Counted from the stretch's first letter, positions 20,764-29,856 are shown. The stretch is 64,000 nt of DNA from Chthonobacter albigriseus (GCF_013839445.1 NZ_JACDIT010000001.1:1048658-1112657), one strand, 5' to 3'. Numbers and translations: made by a program. Notes: generated from the sequence alone by a model not told the origin.

Positions 20764-21789
20764 ATGGCGAAGTCGTTCTTCAATCTCGTCATCAATGGAA
20801 GACAGGTGAAGGCCCGCCCCGGGGACACCCTCCTCGACGCGGCTCTCTCGGCGCGGATCGTGCTGCCGCACGATTGCTGCTCCGGCCAGTGCGAGACCTG
20901 CCGGGTGCGGCTGGTGTCCGGTGCCGTGGACGACCAGGGCACCGCCGAGCGGGACACGGTGCTTGGCTGCCTCGCCACCGTGGAGGGCGACGCCGAGATC
21001 ACCTTCGATCCAGTGCCGGTGGTGCGCAACAACCAGGCTGTGCTGGAAGCGATCCGGCAGATCGGCCCCGACCTCTTGGAGATGAAGGTTCGCCCCGCCC
21101 GGACGGTGACCTGGCTGCCCGGCCAGTATGTGCGGCTGACCTTCAAAGGCTACCCGCCGCGCGACTACAGCCCGACCTTCCCGATGGACCTGAAGCGGGA
21201 GGAAGGAGTGATGACCTTCCACGTCCGCCGCTATCCGGGAGGAGCGGTTTCCGGCGCGCTCGGGTCCGGTATCCGGCCCGGTCACAAGGTGACGATCCGC
21301 GGGCCGTTCGGCAACGCCTTCCTGCGCCGGCAGAGCGAGCGGCTCGTGCTCGTCTCGACCGGAACCGGCTTCGCGCCGATCTGGACGATGGCGGTCGCGT
21401 CCGTCCTCGGCCAGCCGAAGCGGGCCCTGTCGGTGATCGCCGGGGCGCGCGATGCATCGCAGCTCTACATGAAGGAAGCCGTCGACTGGCTGACTGCCCG
21501 CGGTGTTCCCGTCGCGATGACGGCAAGCGACGGCGACGGACGGATCGTTCGCCGCGAACGCCCGTCGGAGCTCCTGTCCTTCGTCTCGCCGCAGGACGTG
21601 GTCTATGCCGCAGGCGCGCCCTCCCAGGTGGAGGTGATCCGGCGGCTGGCGCTCTCGCGCGGTGCGCTGTTCCACGCAGACCCGTTCTACGCGGCGGAGG
21701 AGAAGCGCAGTTTTGCCGAGATGGTGATGAAGCCACTGCGGCGGATCATGCCGCAGTCAACCGAAGCCGGCGAGACGCGGGTCAGTTGA
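20764..21789 (+). CDS. 2Fe-2S ferredoxin/FAD-dependent NAD(P)H reductase
   Basis: A 341-residue electron-transfer flavoprotein. Residues 1-90 are a plant-type ferredoxin domain with cysteines at 38/39, 43, 46 and 69 (CCSGQCETC then LGC), binding a 2Fe-2S cluster. A ferredoxin-reductase FAD domain follows with RDYSPTFP, and an NAD(P) domain with STGTGFAPI. The arrangement matches reductase components of aromatic mono- and dioxygenases (phenol hydroxylase P5 type) and CDP-sugar deoxygenase reductase. No oxygenase is present; the only partner is the upstream membrane cytochrome b/EB_dh protein. Its stop region overlaps, tail to tail by 8 bases, the stop of the GGDEF-EAL gene. Confidence 0.9.
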   Translation: MAKSFFNLVINGRQVKARPGDTLLDAALSARIVLPHDCCSGQCETCRVRLVSGAVDDQGTAERDTVLGCLATVEGDAEITFDPVPVVRNNQAVLEAIRQIGPDLLEMKVRPARTVTWLPGQYVRLTFKGYPPRDYSPTFPMDLKREEGVMTFHVRRYPGGAVSGALGSGIRPGHKVTIRGPFGNAFLRRQSERLVLVSTGTGFAPIWTMAVASVLGQPKRALSVIAGARDASQLYMKEAVDWLTARGVPVAMTASDGDGRIVRRERPSELLSFVSPQDVVYAAGAPSQVEVIRRLALSRGALFHADPFYAAEEKRSFAEMVMKPLRRIMPQSTEAGETRVS

Positions 21790-24682
21790 GCGCGCGCAGA
21801 CGAGGCGGGGCGGAGAAGCGGGCGATCAGGGCGGCAGCGTGGGACGCCGGCTCCGGCCGGCCGATGTGGTAGCCCTGGCCTTCCGTGCAGCCGCTGCCGC
21901 GGAGCAACTCGAACAGGTCCTCTGTCTCGACGCCCTCCGCTGTGGTGGCGACTTTCAGGCTCTGCGCCAGACCGATGATGGCGGTGACGATCGAACGGGC
22001 CTCTTCGCTGGTCGGCATCGCCCGGACGAAGGACTGGTCGATCTTGATCTTGTCGAAGGGGAAGCTCCTCAGGCAGCTGAGCGAGGAGTAGCCGGTGCCG
22101 AAGTCGTCCATGGCGATCTTGACGCCAAGGTCCTTGAGGCTGGTCAGGCTGTTGCGGGTGTGGTCGTCGTCCTGGAGCACCACGCTTTCGGTAACCTCCA
22201 GCTCCAGCCTGTGCGCGGGCAGGCCACTAGCGGCGAGCGCGCTCGTCACCGTCATCACGAAGCCCGGGCGCTGCAGCTGGCGGGCCGAAATGTTGACGGC
22301 GACCTTGACCGGTGACGGCCAGGTGGCGGCGACCGCGGTCGCCTCGCGGAGGATCCACTCACCCATCTGAACAATGAGGCCGGTTTCCTCGGCGATCGGG
22401 ATGAACTCGACGGGCGGAACCATGCCGCGGCGGGGATGGTGCCAGCGCATCAGTGCCTCGAAGCCGCTGATCACGCCGGTTGCCAGATCCACCTGCGGCT
22501 GGAAGTAGGCTTCCAGTTCGCCGTTCTCCAGCGCCGAGCGTAGGTCGGTGATGAGGTCGTGACGGGCCTTGACCGCCTCCTCCATCCCGGTCTCGAAGAA
22601 GCGGTAGGTGTTGCGCCCCTCGAACTTCGCCCGGTAGAGGGCCAGGTCGGCCTGCTTCAGCAGCGTGTCGGGGTCGCGCCCGTCGGTCGGGGCCACGGCG
22701 ATGCCGATGGAAACCCCCACCACGGCCTCGTGGTCGTCCATGGCGTGCGGCTCGCCGATCGCCTTGATCAGCATCTCGCAGCGGAGGGCGATCATCTCGG
22801 TGGTCGGCGCGAGCCGGGTCACGATCGCGAACTCGTCGCCGCCGAGGCGCGCCACCATCTCCACCTCATCGACGCAGGCCAGCAGCCGGCGTGTGACCTC
22901 GCAGAGGAGCCGGTCGCCAGCGGGGTGTCCGAAGGTGTCGTTAACGGTCTTGAACTCGTCGAGGTCGAGGCAGATGACGGCAAAGGTGCCGCCTTCCAGG
23001 CGCTGCCGGGCCAGCTGGCGGCTGAGATGCTCGCGCAGGGTGATCCGGTTCGGCAGGCCGGTGAGGACGTCATGGCGAGCCATGTGGACCAGCTTTTCCC
23101 GAGCCCTCTGCCGCTCGGTGACGTCTTCGTAGATCACCACCCAGCCACCGCCGACCAGAGGCTGGCGGGTGGAGAGGATGGTTCGCCCGTCATGCAGCCG
23201 GACATTGGAGGTCGTGCGACCGATGCCAGGGCCGTCGAAGCCGGGGTCGTTCACGCCGTGATCATCGCCATCAGGCGTTTCCGCGACGACCTTTTCCAGC
23301 GCGTGGAGCTCTTCCCACGTGGTGCCGGGCAGCACGTCGCCGTGCTCGAAGCCGAAGATCTCCTCGTAGCGGCGGTTCGAGACGATCAGCCGCCGCTCCC
23401 GATCGAACATGCAGAGCCCATGCGACATGTTGTTGAGCGCGGCGTCGAACAGGCGGTTCTGGGTGCGCAGTTCGCCCTCGCGACGCTCCAGGATCGCGTT
23501 CTGGACGAGGATGTTGGCGCGCAACTCGTCGCGCTCACGGACGCTGTCGTTGAGGATGGCGACCGCCCTGGCGATGGCGCCGACCTCGTCCTCGCGGTCT
23601 GTGCCTTGAACGGGTACGTCGTAGATGCCACGCGCGATCAGGCCCACCGTCTCGGCGAGGCGGCGCAGCGGCCGGGTGATCGGACGAGCGGTGAGGGCCA
23701 GAAGGATCATCAGCAGGATCGACGAGCCGACGCCGACGATCCCGAGCCAGCGAACCAGCTTCAGACCTTCAGCCTGCCCGATCTCGGTCAGCCGGTCCTG
23801 GGCGCGGTAGAGCTCGTCGATGGGCTTGAGGGCGCAGATCTCGAGGCGGGTCATCGTCGGACCGCACCGCGCAACGAAGCGGTGACCCGGGTCCGGGTTC
23901 AGGAAGTCCTTTGGCGGGGTCTGGATGTTCGACGCAAATCCGGTTCCGGCCTGGGAGATCAGGGTCTTGTTGGCATAGACGGCGATCCCGACGTCCGTGA
24001 TGCGGGCGAATTCCTGGAGGGTCGGCTCGACCGGGCGGATCCAGCGCTGGGCGATCAAGGCGCCGGTCACCTCGCCGAAATCGTCGGTCAAAGGTTCGAA
24101 GACGATCTGCTGCATCCGCGGGTTGGCGATGCCGGAGATGAAGGGCGGGAGTTCATCGACCGAGACGAGGGCGACAACACGGACTTCGTCCTGCGGACCG
24201 CTGGCCGCCAGGGCGTCCGCGAAGCGGCTGCGCTCCGAGCTCGCTTTGATCGCGCGGTCGACCGCCACGATATCGAGCGAATCAGACGAGCCGCCGATCA
24301 CGTTGAGGTCGCGGTCCACGACGATGATGGCGTCCACCTCCGCGTTGCGTGCGGCCGGTCCGAGAAGTTCGGCAATGGCCACGACGTTGTGGGAGTTCAC
24401 GGCCGCGATCGTATCGGCGCGCGAGGCGATCGCCTGGACGCGACGAGCGACGTCGGAGAAGAGGAACCGGAGGCGCGCGGCGGCGAGGCCGAGGTCGGCG
24501 CCCAGCAGCGACGAGATGTCGGCGGCGGTGATCCGCTCCAAGGCCTGCGTCTGCGACTTCAGGCTGTTCTGGTGCTGGGTGTAGACCAGCCCGATGAACA
24601 ACATGAAGCTGGCGGCGACCGCAAGGACCGCCGTGACGATGAACCGGGTGGAGAGCGAACGCTGCCGCACCAAAAGCCTCAC
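21782..24682 (-). CDS. Membrane-bound HAMP-PAS-GGDEF-EAL protein
   Basis: A 966-residue cyclic-di-GMP enzyme. An N-terminal helix (about 9-30) and a second near 310-330 bracket a periplasmic sensor region; then a HAMP domain (PITRPLRRLAETVGLIARG), a PAS domain (NNMSHGLCMFDRERRLIVSN), GGDEF (intact RLGGDEFAIV) and EAL (GFEALMRWHHP, ExTE in EVTES, DDFGTGYSS). Both catalytic sites look complete, so synthesis and hydrolysis are both possible. The frame runs upstream to 24991, but a GTG at 24682 overlapping the upstream stop as GTGA gives a proper membrane start (MRLLVRQRSLSTRF). It is coupled to a binding-protein gene. Confidence 0.92.
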   Translation of the reverse strand: MRLLVRQRSLSTRFIVTAVLAVAASFMLFIGLVYTQHQNSLKSQTQALERITAADISSLLGADLGLAAARLRFLFSDVARRVQAIASRADTIAAVNSHNVVAIAELLGPAARNAEVDAIIVVDRDLNVIGGSSDSLDIVAVDRAIKASSERSRFADALAASGPQDEVRVVALVSVDELPPFISGIANPRMQQIVFEPLTDDFGEVTGALIAQRWIRPVEPTLQEFARITDVGIAVYANKTLISQAGTGFASNIQTPPKDFLNPDPGHRFVARCGPTMTRLEICALKPIDELYRAQDRLTEIGQAEGLKLVRWLGIVGVGSSILLMILLALTARPITRPLRRLAETVGLIARGIYDVPVQGTDREDEVGAIARAVAILNDSVRERDELRANILVQNAILERREGELRTQNRLFDAALNNMSHGLCMFDRERRLIVSNRRYEEIFGFEHGDVLPGTTWEELHALEKVVAETPDGDDHGVNDPGFDGPGIGRTTSNVRLHDGRTILSTRQPLVGGGWVVIYEDVTERQRAREKLVHMARHDVLTGLPNRITLREHLSRQLARQRLEGGTFAVICLDLDEFKTVNDTFGHPAGDRLLCEVTRRLLACVDEVEMVARLGGDEFAIVTRLAPTTEMIALRCEMLIKAIGEPHAMDDHEAVVGVSIGIAVAPTDGRDPDTLLKQADLALYRAKFEGRNTYRFFETGMEEAVKARHDLITDLRSALENGELEAYFQPQVDLATGVISGFEALMRWHHPRRGMVPPVEFIPIAEETGLIVQMGEWILREATAVAATWPSPVKVAVNISARQLQRPGFVMTVTSALAASGLPAHRLELEVTESVVLQDDDHTRNSLTSLKDLGVKIAMDDFGTGYSSLSCLRSFPFDKIKIDQSFVRAMPTSEEARSIVTAIIGLAQSLKVATTAEGVETEDLFELLRGSGCTEGQGYHIGRPEPASHAAALIARFSAPPRLRALN

Positions 24683-25482
24683 TCCCGCGCAGGGACCGCG
24701 CCATAGGCCGCCATCAGGCGCATCCCACGGTCGGAACGTGCGAAATCGACGAACTCCTTGACGTCGGGCGTCGCGGCGTCCTTCTTGAAGACGAGGGTCA
24801 GCCGGACCGCGCTCGGGTAGCCGGGGTCGGTGGGGAAACGCCCGTCGATCTTCAGGACGGTGGTGTCGGGGGCGAGGCTGGCGGAAAACGGCCCGAAGCC
24901 GATGGCGCCTTCCACCGTCCGGACGGTTTCGATGGCATCCTGGGTGGTGACGGCGGTCTTCGATTTCGGGGTGAATTCGAGCGTGTCCCACCCCGGCATG
25001 CTGGAGCGCAGCACCTGGAGCGTGCTGTCGGCGTCCTCGCGACGCACGACCCTGATCTTCAGGTCCGGCCCGCCGACTTCCGACCAGTTGGTGATGCGGC
25101 CGGAGAAGATGTCCGCCACCTGCGCGGCGCTCAAGCCATCAATGCCGACCCCGGCGTGGACAAAGAAGGCAGACGGGACCTCCGCAATGGGGGTCGCCTC
25201 GAGGCCGGCGGCGCGTTCGGTGTCCTTCAACGCGCGCGCAACGCGGGCGAGCTTTTCGGTTCCCGCCGCAACAGCCGCTATGCCGCCGCCAGAGCCGATG
25301 CTGGCGGGCAAGGTCACGTCCCCGCCTTCCTCGGCCCGGTAGAGCGCTGCGAGGGCCCTGAGCATGTCCAACCCGTCGCCGGTACCGACGACCTTCAACG
25401 TTTCAGCGGAGCCAGGAGCGATTGCCGACAGCCACAGCGCAGCGGCTATCGTGCATTTCCAAGTGGAACTGAGCATTGCCAT
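24679..25482 (-). CDS. PstS-like periplasmic binding protein
   Basis: A 267-residue protein with a signal peptide (hydrophobic core IAAALWLSAIAPGSA, cut likely before ETL) and a PBP-like phosphate-binding fold: VVGTGDGLDMLRALAALYRA, SGRITNWSEVGG and the serine-rich ligand loop region DADSTLQVL resemble PstS and the molybdate/phosphate binding group. No ABC permease or ATPase gene is near. Its TGA overlaps the GTG start of a GGDEF-EAL membrane protein, indicating translational coupling and possibly a sensor role: ligand-loaded protein touching the periplasmic domain of the partner. The ligand cannot be told from sequence. Confidence 0.85.
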   Translation of the reverse strand: MAMLSSTWKCTIAAALWLSAIAPGSAETLKVVGTGDGLDMLRALAALYRAEEGGDVTLPASIGSGGGIAAVAAGTEKLARVARALKDTERAAGLEATPIAEVPSAFFVHAGVGIDGLSAAQVADIFSGRITNWSEVGGPDLKIRVVRREDADSTLQVLRSSMPGWDTLEFTPKSKTAVTTQDAIETVRTVEGAIGFGPFSASLAPDTTVLKIDGRFPTDPGYPSAVRLTLVFKKDAATPDVKEFVDFARSDRGMRLMAAYGAVPARE

Positions 25483-25709
25483 TGATGGTCTTTCCCTAAT
25501 AGCAGCCCCATCTCCGGCCTGAAATCGTAAACAAATTGTGTCCTTAACTAATAGTCCTCATTGTTGGTCGCCAATAATAACGAGTTCGTTAGGAGTATAC
25601 GCGCCATCTGCAAGATACAGCGTTAACGCAGGACTAATACAACGAGCGAAATGCATGACATCTGTGACAGCGGCTTGGCTTGAGGCGCTATGCCGGCGAC
25701 CCGGATGAC

Positions 25710-26675
25710 TCAACGGGTGTTGCGCTGGCGCGTCCAACGGCCGAGCGCACCAACGAGGTGGCGCTTGCGCCAGATCTCCCAAAGGGCGAATCCGCCGACC
25801 GCCAGCACGAAGGGAAGCACCGTATAGACGGCGCGGAAAACCAGCAGGCAGGCTACGACATCCGCCCGACCCTGGAGGTAGAGGCCGGTGATGATGGTGG
25901 CTTCGAAGACGCCGATGCCCCCGGGCGTGTGGCCGACGATGCCGAGGACGATGGCCGCCACGAACAAGATGGCGAAGGGAGCGATGCCCGGCAGGGCATC
26001 CGGCGGCAGCAGGATCCAGAGCGTGGCGCCGGCGCCGGCGATATCGATCACGCCGGTGATCACCTGAAAGATGGCGAGCTTGCCGCTCGGCAGTGGCGAG
26101 GTGATGCCCCAGAGATTGAAGATGCGATCGCCGGTGGAGAGCCAGACCACGATCCCCGCGAAAGCCAGCAAGGTGACAACGCCGACCGACCGACCCACCG
26201 ATGCTGGAATACCGGAGATCGCGGCCAGCGTGTGCGGGTCCACAATCAGGGCGACCGCGACCACCAGGGCGAAACCGAGCCAGAGCGCGATCCACGACGT
26301 TGCGAAGACGCGCCCGATGTCGCCGTTGGACAGCCCCTCGGCGGCGTAGATGCGGTAGCGGACGCTTCCTCCGGTCAGAAGTGGGAAGCCCAGGGCGTTG
26401 GAGATGGCATAGCCGGCGGCTCCGGCACCGGCGGCGACAGGAAAGGAGACCTTCCCCGGGGCGACGGCCCAGACCGCGATGACGTCGTAGAAGGCCAACG
26501 CGGCATAGCTGATGCCGGTCGCCAGAATGGCCAGGAGGACCGTCTCGACCGGCGTTGCAGCCAGCGCGTCGACGACCTCGGACAGGTGGATCGCAGCCAC
26601 CGCGTCATGAAGCAGGTAGACGGCGACGACGGCGATGATGACGCCGATCACTGCAGGCGCATACTTCCAGACCAT
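25710..26675 (-). CDS. YbhN/UPF0104-type membrane protein (lysylphosphatidylglycerol synthase TM region)
   Basis: A 321-residue protein with about eight hydrophobic helices, matching the UPF0104/YbhN family, which equals the flippase-like transmembrane region of MprF without the synthetase domain. Motifs seen: SYAALAFYDVIA, YAISNALGFPLLTGGSVRYRIY and the strongly conserved GHTPGGIGVFEATII, a family signature. Its function is unknown; lipid transfer or flipping is inferred from MprF. It reads in the same direction as, but 227 bases from, the binding-protein gene; that gap is AT-richer than its surroundings and shows no convincing gene, so it probably holds the binding-protein promoter. Confidence 0.85.
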   Translation of the reverse strand: MVWKYAPAVIGVIIAVVAVYLLHDAVAAIHLSEVVDALAATPVETVLLAILATGISYAALAFYDVIAVWAVAPGKVSFPVAAGAGAAGYAISNALGFPLLTGGSVRYRIYAAEGLSNGDIGRVFATSWIALWLGFALVVAVALIVDPHTLAAISGIPASVGRSVGVVTLLAFAGIVVWLSTGDRIFNLWGITSPLPSGKLAIFQVITGVIDIAGAGATLWILLPPDALPGIAPFAILFVAAIVLGIVGHTPGGIGVFEATIITGLYLQGRADVVACLLVFRAVYTVLPFVLAVGGFALWEIWRKRHLVGALGRWTRQRNTR

Positions 26676-26704
26676 GCGGACGGCTCCAGGCCGCTAAAAG
26701 GGCG

Positions 26705-27433
26705 TCACGTTCGACGGTCGCGGGTCAGTTCCTCCAGGAGGTCGACCTGGACTTCCTGGATCTCCGAGAGCCGTTCCCACTGCTTTATCAGCAAATGATC
26801 GAGTTTTTCGTGAAGGTGGCGAATTTCCAGTTCCGCCTTCAGGTTGACCCGGTAGTCGTTCTCCGATCTCAGGCGATCCCGATCTTCCTGGCGCCGCTGG
26901 CTCATCATGATGAGCGGAGCCTGGACTGCCGCGATCAGCGAAAGAATCAGGTTCAGGAAAACGAACGGATAAGGATCGAAGGCGTTTCGCGCAATCAGCC
27001 ATCCGTTGACCAGAACCCAGCTGGCCAGGAGCAGGCCGAAGATCGTCAGGAAGAACCAGGATCCGGCGAAGGTCGCGAGGCGGTCGGCCAGCCTGTCCCC
27101 GAAGCTGCGGGTCTCGTGGTAGGACGAGGCGGTGTTCTTGGAGAGGGTCTCGTGGCGGGCCAGGCTTTCCACGACGGCTTGCTCGAGCGCTCCCAGTTCA
27201 CCGCGCTCATTGCGGATCAGTTCCTCGACCGTCTTGCGGCGAAAGCGGGCCAGATCATTGCGGCAGATCCACCCCGTGCGGGTCCAGTTCGGTTCGTCGA
27301 CGGCGATGATGGCGGCGACTTCCGGACGGATGAGGTCGCAACTGATCACGCCCGCAGGTGCGAAGGGCAATCCGCACACGCCGCAGCGAGGGCGGGGCTC
27401 GGCCTTTGCCGATTGTTGACGGTCGGAAGGCAT
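26705..27433 (-). CDS. DUF1003 membrane protein with N-terminal CxxC region
   Basis: A 242-residue protein. Residues about 20-65 contain CGVCGLPF and ISCDLIRP plus WICRNDL, a possible small metal-binding unit. Residues about 115-240 are the DUF1003 domain: LADRLATFAGSWFFLTIFGL then LNGWLI-like second helix region and FLNLILSLIAAVQAPLIMMS, two membrane helices, followed by a charged coiled tail (KAELEIRHLHEKLDHLL). The family is widespread and of unknown function. ATG at 27433 is preferred because a GGAGG lies 7 bases upstream; a longer frame to 27535 exists. It ends 29 bases before the YbhN gene start. Confidence 0.85.
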   Translation of the reverse strand: MPSDRQQSAKAEPRPRCGVCGLPFAPAGVISCDLIRPEVAAIIAVDEPNWTRTGWICRNDLARFRRKTVEELIRNERGELGALEQAVVESLARHETLSKNTASSYHETRSFGDRLADRLATFAGSWFFLTIFGLLLASWVLVNGWLIARNAFDPYPFVFLNLILSLIAAVQAPLIMMSQRRQEDRDRLRSENDYRVNLKAELEIRHLHEKLDHLLIKQWERLSEIQEVQVDLLEELTRDRRT

Positions 27434-27466
27434 GTGGACCTCCGGTCGTCCGCCTGCGTGGAGGGC

Positions 27467-27510
27467 GGGCGGATCCGTCCCAGTCATGACGGGAGAAGAC
27501 GGATCCGCCC
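27467..27510 (-). terminator. Perfect 13-base inverted repeat between degP and DUF1003 gene
   Basis: Arms GGGCGGATCCGTC (27467-27479) and GACGGATCCGCCC (27498-27510) with an 18-base loop lie 50 bases after the degP stop. No T-run follows on the minus strand. Terminator or mRNA-stabilising hairpin. Confidence 0.6.
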
Positions 27511-27559
27511 TTGATCCAGGACAAGGGGGCGCCAATCAGAGAGCGACGCCCTGTCCCGG

Positions 27560-29053
27560 TCAGGCCAGCTTGGGAGCGACCGCGACGAAGCGGACGTTGC
27601 CTTCGCGGCTGATCTGCAGGAGGACCGGTTTTCCCGCTTGCTTGGCTTCTGTCAGCAGCCGCTTGGCGTCGGCCGGGGTGGCGACGGTCTTTCCGGCCAC
27701 CTTCAAGATGACATCGCCGGCCCTCAGCCCCTTCTCGTCAGCGGCGCTGCCCGGCTCCACAGTCATGACGAGCGCTCCGGAGAGGTCGGATGGAAGCTCC
27801 AGGCCGGCGCGTGCCTCCGGCGTGATCGGACCCAGGGCGAGCCCGAAGCCGCCTGCGGCTTCGTGGTCGTCCGGTTCGGCGGCGGCCTGCTCCTGGCCGG
27901 GAGCGGTTCCGACCTTCACCGAGATGGTCTGCTCTGTCCCGTCACGGATCACCCTGAGATCGACCGAGGTGCCCGGGCGGACGCCGGCCACCAGGCGCGT
28001 CAGGTCCTTGAAGTCCTTTACGGGCTTGTCGCCGAGCCTGACGACGACGTCGCCGGACTGGATTCCCGCCGCCTGCGCCGGCGTATCGTTCGAGACGTCG
28101 GCGACGAGAGCACCCGAGGGCTCGGTGAGGCCGAGGCTTTCGGCAATGTCCGGCGTCACCGGCTGGATCTGGACGCCGAGGAAGCCGCGCTCGACGCTGC
28201 CGTGGTCGCGGATCGCTGCAACGATGGGTTCGGCCAGCGACGCCGGAATGGCGAAGCCGACACCGACGCTGCCACCGTTGGGCGAGAAGATCGCAGTGTT
28301 AACGCCGATGACGTTGCCCGCCATGTCGAAGAGCGGGCCGCCCGAATTGCCCTTGTTGATGGCGGCGTCGGTCTGGATGTAGTCGTCAAACGGACCCGAC
28401 TGGATGTCGCGGCCGCGTGCAGAGACGATGCCGGCGGTGACAGTACCTCCAAGGCCGAATGGGTTGCCGACGGCCATCACTGGCATGCCCACCTTGATCT
28501 CGTCGGCCGCGGCGAAGTTCACGAACGGGAGCGGGCCTCCTGCGTCGACCTTGAGAACGGCGAGGTCGGTCTTGTCGTCCGTGCCGACGAGCGTCGCCGG
28601 CAGAGTGCGGCCGTCGGCCAGCGTGATCTTGATGTCCGTCGCCTTGCCCACGACGTGGTTGTTGGTGACGATCACACCGGAGGGATCGACAATGAAGCCG
28701 GATCCGAGGGCACTCTCCTTCCTGGGGTTGCCGCCTTGCGGAGCGCCCGGGCGATTGCGGAATTCCTTGAAGAACTCGTCGAAGGGGGTGCCGGACGGCA
28801 GGTCGGGCATGTCGGCAGAGGCTTGCTCCACGGCCTGGGTGGTGGCGACATTGACAACCGCGGGAGAGACCCGCGCGGCCAATTCGGAGAAATCCATGCC
28901 AGGCAGGCCGGCGGTGGCCGGGGTGGATGCCATCAGGACAGGGGCGGCGATCGGCAGGGCCACCGCGGTGGACAACGCGAGCGCGGCCGCCAGGCGAACC
29001 AGGAGCTTGGGGGTCTGGCCCTTGACGGGGCGGGTGGAAACCGTATTCGGCAT
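27560..29053 (-). CDS. degP: Periplasmic serine protease Do (DegP/HtrA)
   Basis: A 497-residue DegP-type protease/chaperone of the periplasm. An N-terminal signal segment (LVRLAAALALSTAVALPIAA) precedes a trypsin-like domain with the triad His in TNNHVV, Asp in KTDLAVLK and Ser in GNSGGPL. Two PDZ domains follow (about 285-375 and 395-490; GFLGVQIQPVTPDIAES and GLRAGDVILKVAGKTV). Length and two PDZ domains match DegP rather than DegS. It is divergent from an OmpR-type two-component system whose start is 125 bases away, so shared control under envelope stress is likely. Confidence 0.96.
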   Translation of the reverse strand: MPNTVSTRPVKGQTPKLLVRLAAALALSTAVALPIAAPVLMASTPATAGLPGMDFSELAARVSPAVVNVATTQAVEQASADMPDLPSGTPFDEFFKEFRNRPGAPQGGNPRKESALGSGFIVDPSGVIVTNNHVVGKATDIKITLADGRTLPATLVGTDDKTDLAVLKVDAGGPLPFVNFAAADEIKVGMPVMAVGNPFGLGGTVTAGIVSARGRDIQSGPFDDYIQTDAAINKGNSGGPLFDMAGNVIGVNTAIFSPNGGSVGVGFAIPASLAEPIVAAIRDHGSVERGFLGVQIQPVTPDIAESLGLTEPSGALVADVSNDTPAQAAGIQSGDVVVRLGDKPVKDFKDLTRLVAGVRPGTSVDLRVIRDGTEQTISVKVGTAPGQEQAAAEPDDHEAAGGFGLALGPITPEARAGLELPSDLSGALVMTVEPGSAADEKGLRAGDVILKVAGKTVATPADAKRLLTEAKQAGKPVLLQISREGNVRFVAVAPKLA

Positions 29054-29178
29054 GGCTAGCTTCCTTCGTGCTTTTCAGTCCGAAAGCCCCGGAGGGCTGA
29101 TGGCGCCATGAAACACGGTCCAGCCTTGTCACCCGATCGACCGAAGATTGATTCTTCCCAATGTGGCGGGGTCCTCTC

Positions 29179-29856
29179 ATGAAGATTCTCGTGGTGGAAG
29201 ACGACGCCTCGACGGCCGACTACATCGCGCGCGGCCTGAAAGAACAGGGACATGTCGTGGACAAGGCGGCGAACGGGCGCGACGGCTTGTTCCTCGCCGC
29301 CGGCGAGGGATACGACCTTCTAATCGTCGACCGGATGCTGCCCGGCGTGGACGGGCTGAAGCTGGTAAAGACGGTGCGCGGCGCCGGCGTGGAGACGCCA
29401 GTCCTGTTTCTCACCACTCTCGGCGGCCTCGACGACCGGGTCGCGGGGCTGGAAGCCGGAGCGGACGACTACCTGGTCAAACCGTTCGCCTTCGCCGAAC
29501 TCGCAGCGCGGGTGAACGCCCTCGGGCGGCGCGCCAGCCGGCCGGTCCAGGATACCGTTCTGCGTGTGCACGACCTCGCGCTCGACCGTCTCAAACGTAC
29601 GGTGGAGCGGGCCGGCCAGCCGATTACTCTGCAGAACCAGGAATTCCGCCTGCTCGAGTACCTAATGTCGAGGGCCGGGGAAGTGGTCACCCGGACGATG
29701 CTGCTGGAGAATGTCTGGGACTTCCATTTCGACCCGAAGACCAACATCGTGGAGACTCACATGTCGCGCCTGCGCGGCAAGGTCGACCGCGGCTTCGATG
29801 CCGAGCTGATCCACACCGTGCGCGGAGCCGGGTATGTCCTTCGCGCGCCTCGGTGA
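29179..29856 (+). CDS. OmpR/PhoB-family response regulator
   Basis: A 225-residue response regulator. The receiver (1-115) has the acidic pair in VVEDDAST, the phosphoacceptor Asp in LLIVDRMLPGVDG, Thr in LFLTTLGG and Lys in YLVKPFAF. The winged-helix output domain (130-225) has LTLQNQEFRLLEYLMSRAGEVV-type sequence and NIVETHMSRLRGKVD, the OmpR recognition helix. ATG at 29179 replaces an upstream ATG at 29161 because MKILVVEDD is the normal start. It overlaps the histidine-kinase gene by 23 bases. degP diverges upstream, a likely target. Confidence 0.95.
   Translation: MKILVVEDDASTADYIARGLKEQGHVVDKAANGRDGLFLAAGEGYDLLIVDRMLPGVDGLKLVKTVRGAGVETPVLFLTTLGGLDDRVAGLEAGADDYLVKPFAFAELAARVNALGRRASRPVQDTVLRVHDLALDRLKRTVERAGQPITLQNQEFRLLEYLMSRAGEVVTRTMLLENVWDFHFDPKTNIVETHMSRLRGKVDRGFDAELIHTVRGAGYVLRAPR

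Noticed and set aside
22559-24706. Plus-strand frame of about 715 codons opposite the GGDEF-EAL gene
   Set aside because: No domains; the minus-strand GGDEF and EAL motifs are intact.
24683-24991. N-terminal extension of the GGDEF-EAL protein
   Set aside because: It lies in the binding-protein gene, is His/Arg-rich, and removes the membrane anchor from the N-terminus; the GTG at 24682 is better.
25558-25654. Short minus-strand frame of 32 codons (MHFARCISPALTLYL...) between the binding-protein and YbhN genes
   Set aside because: No ribosome site, no coding bias and no recognised product; region reads as a promoter.
27638-29059. Plus-strand frame opposite degP
   Set aside because: Antisense shadow; degP has full catalytic and PDZ motifs.
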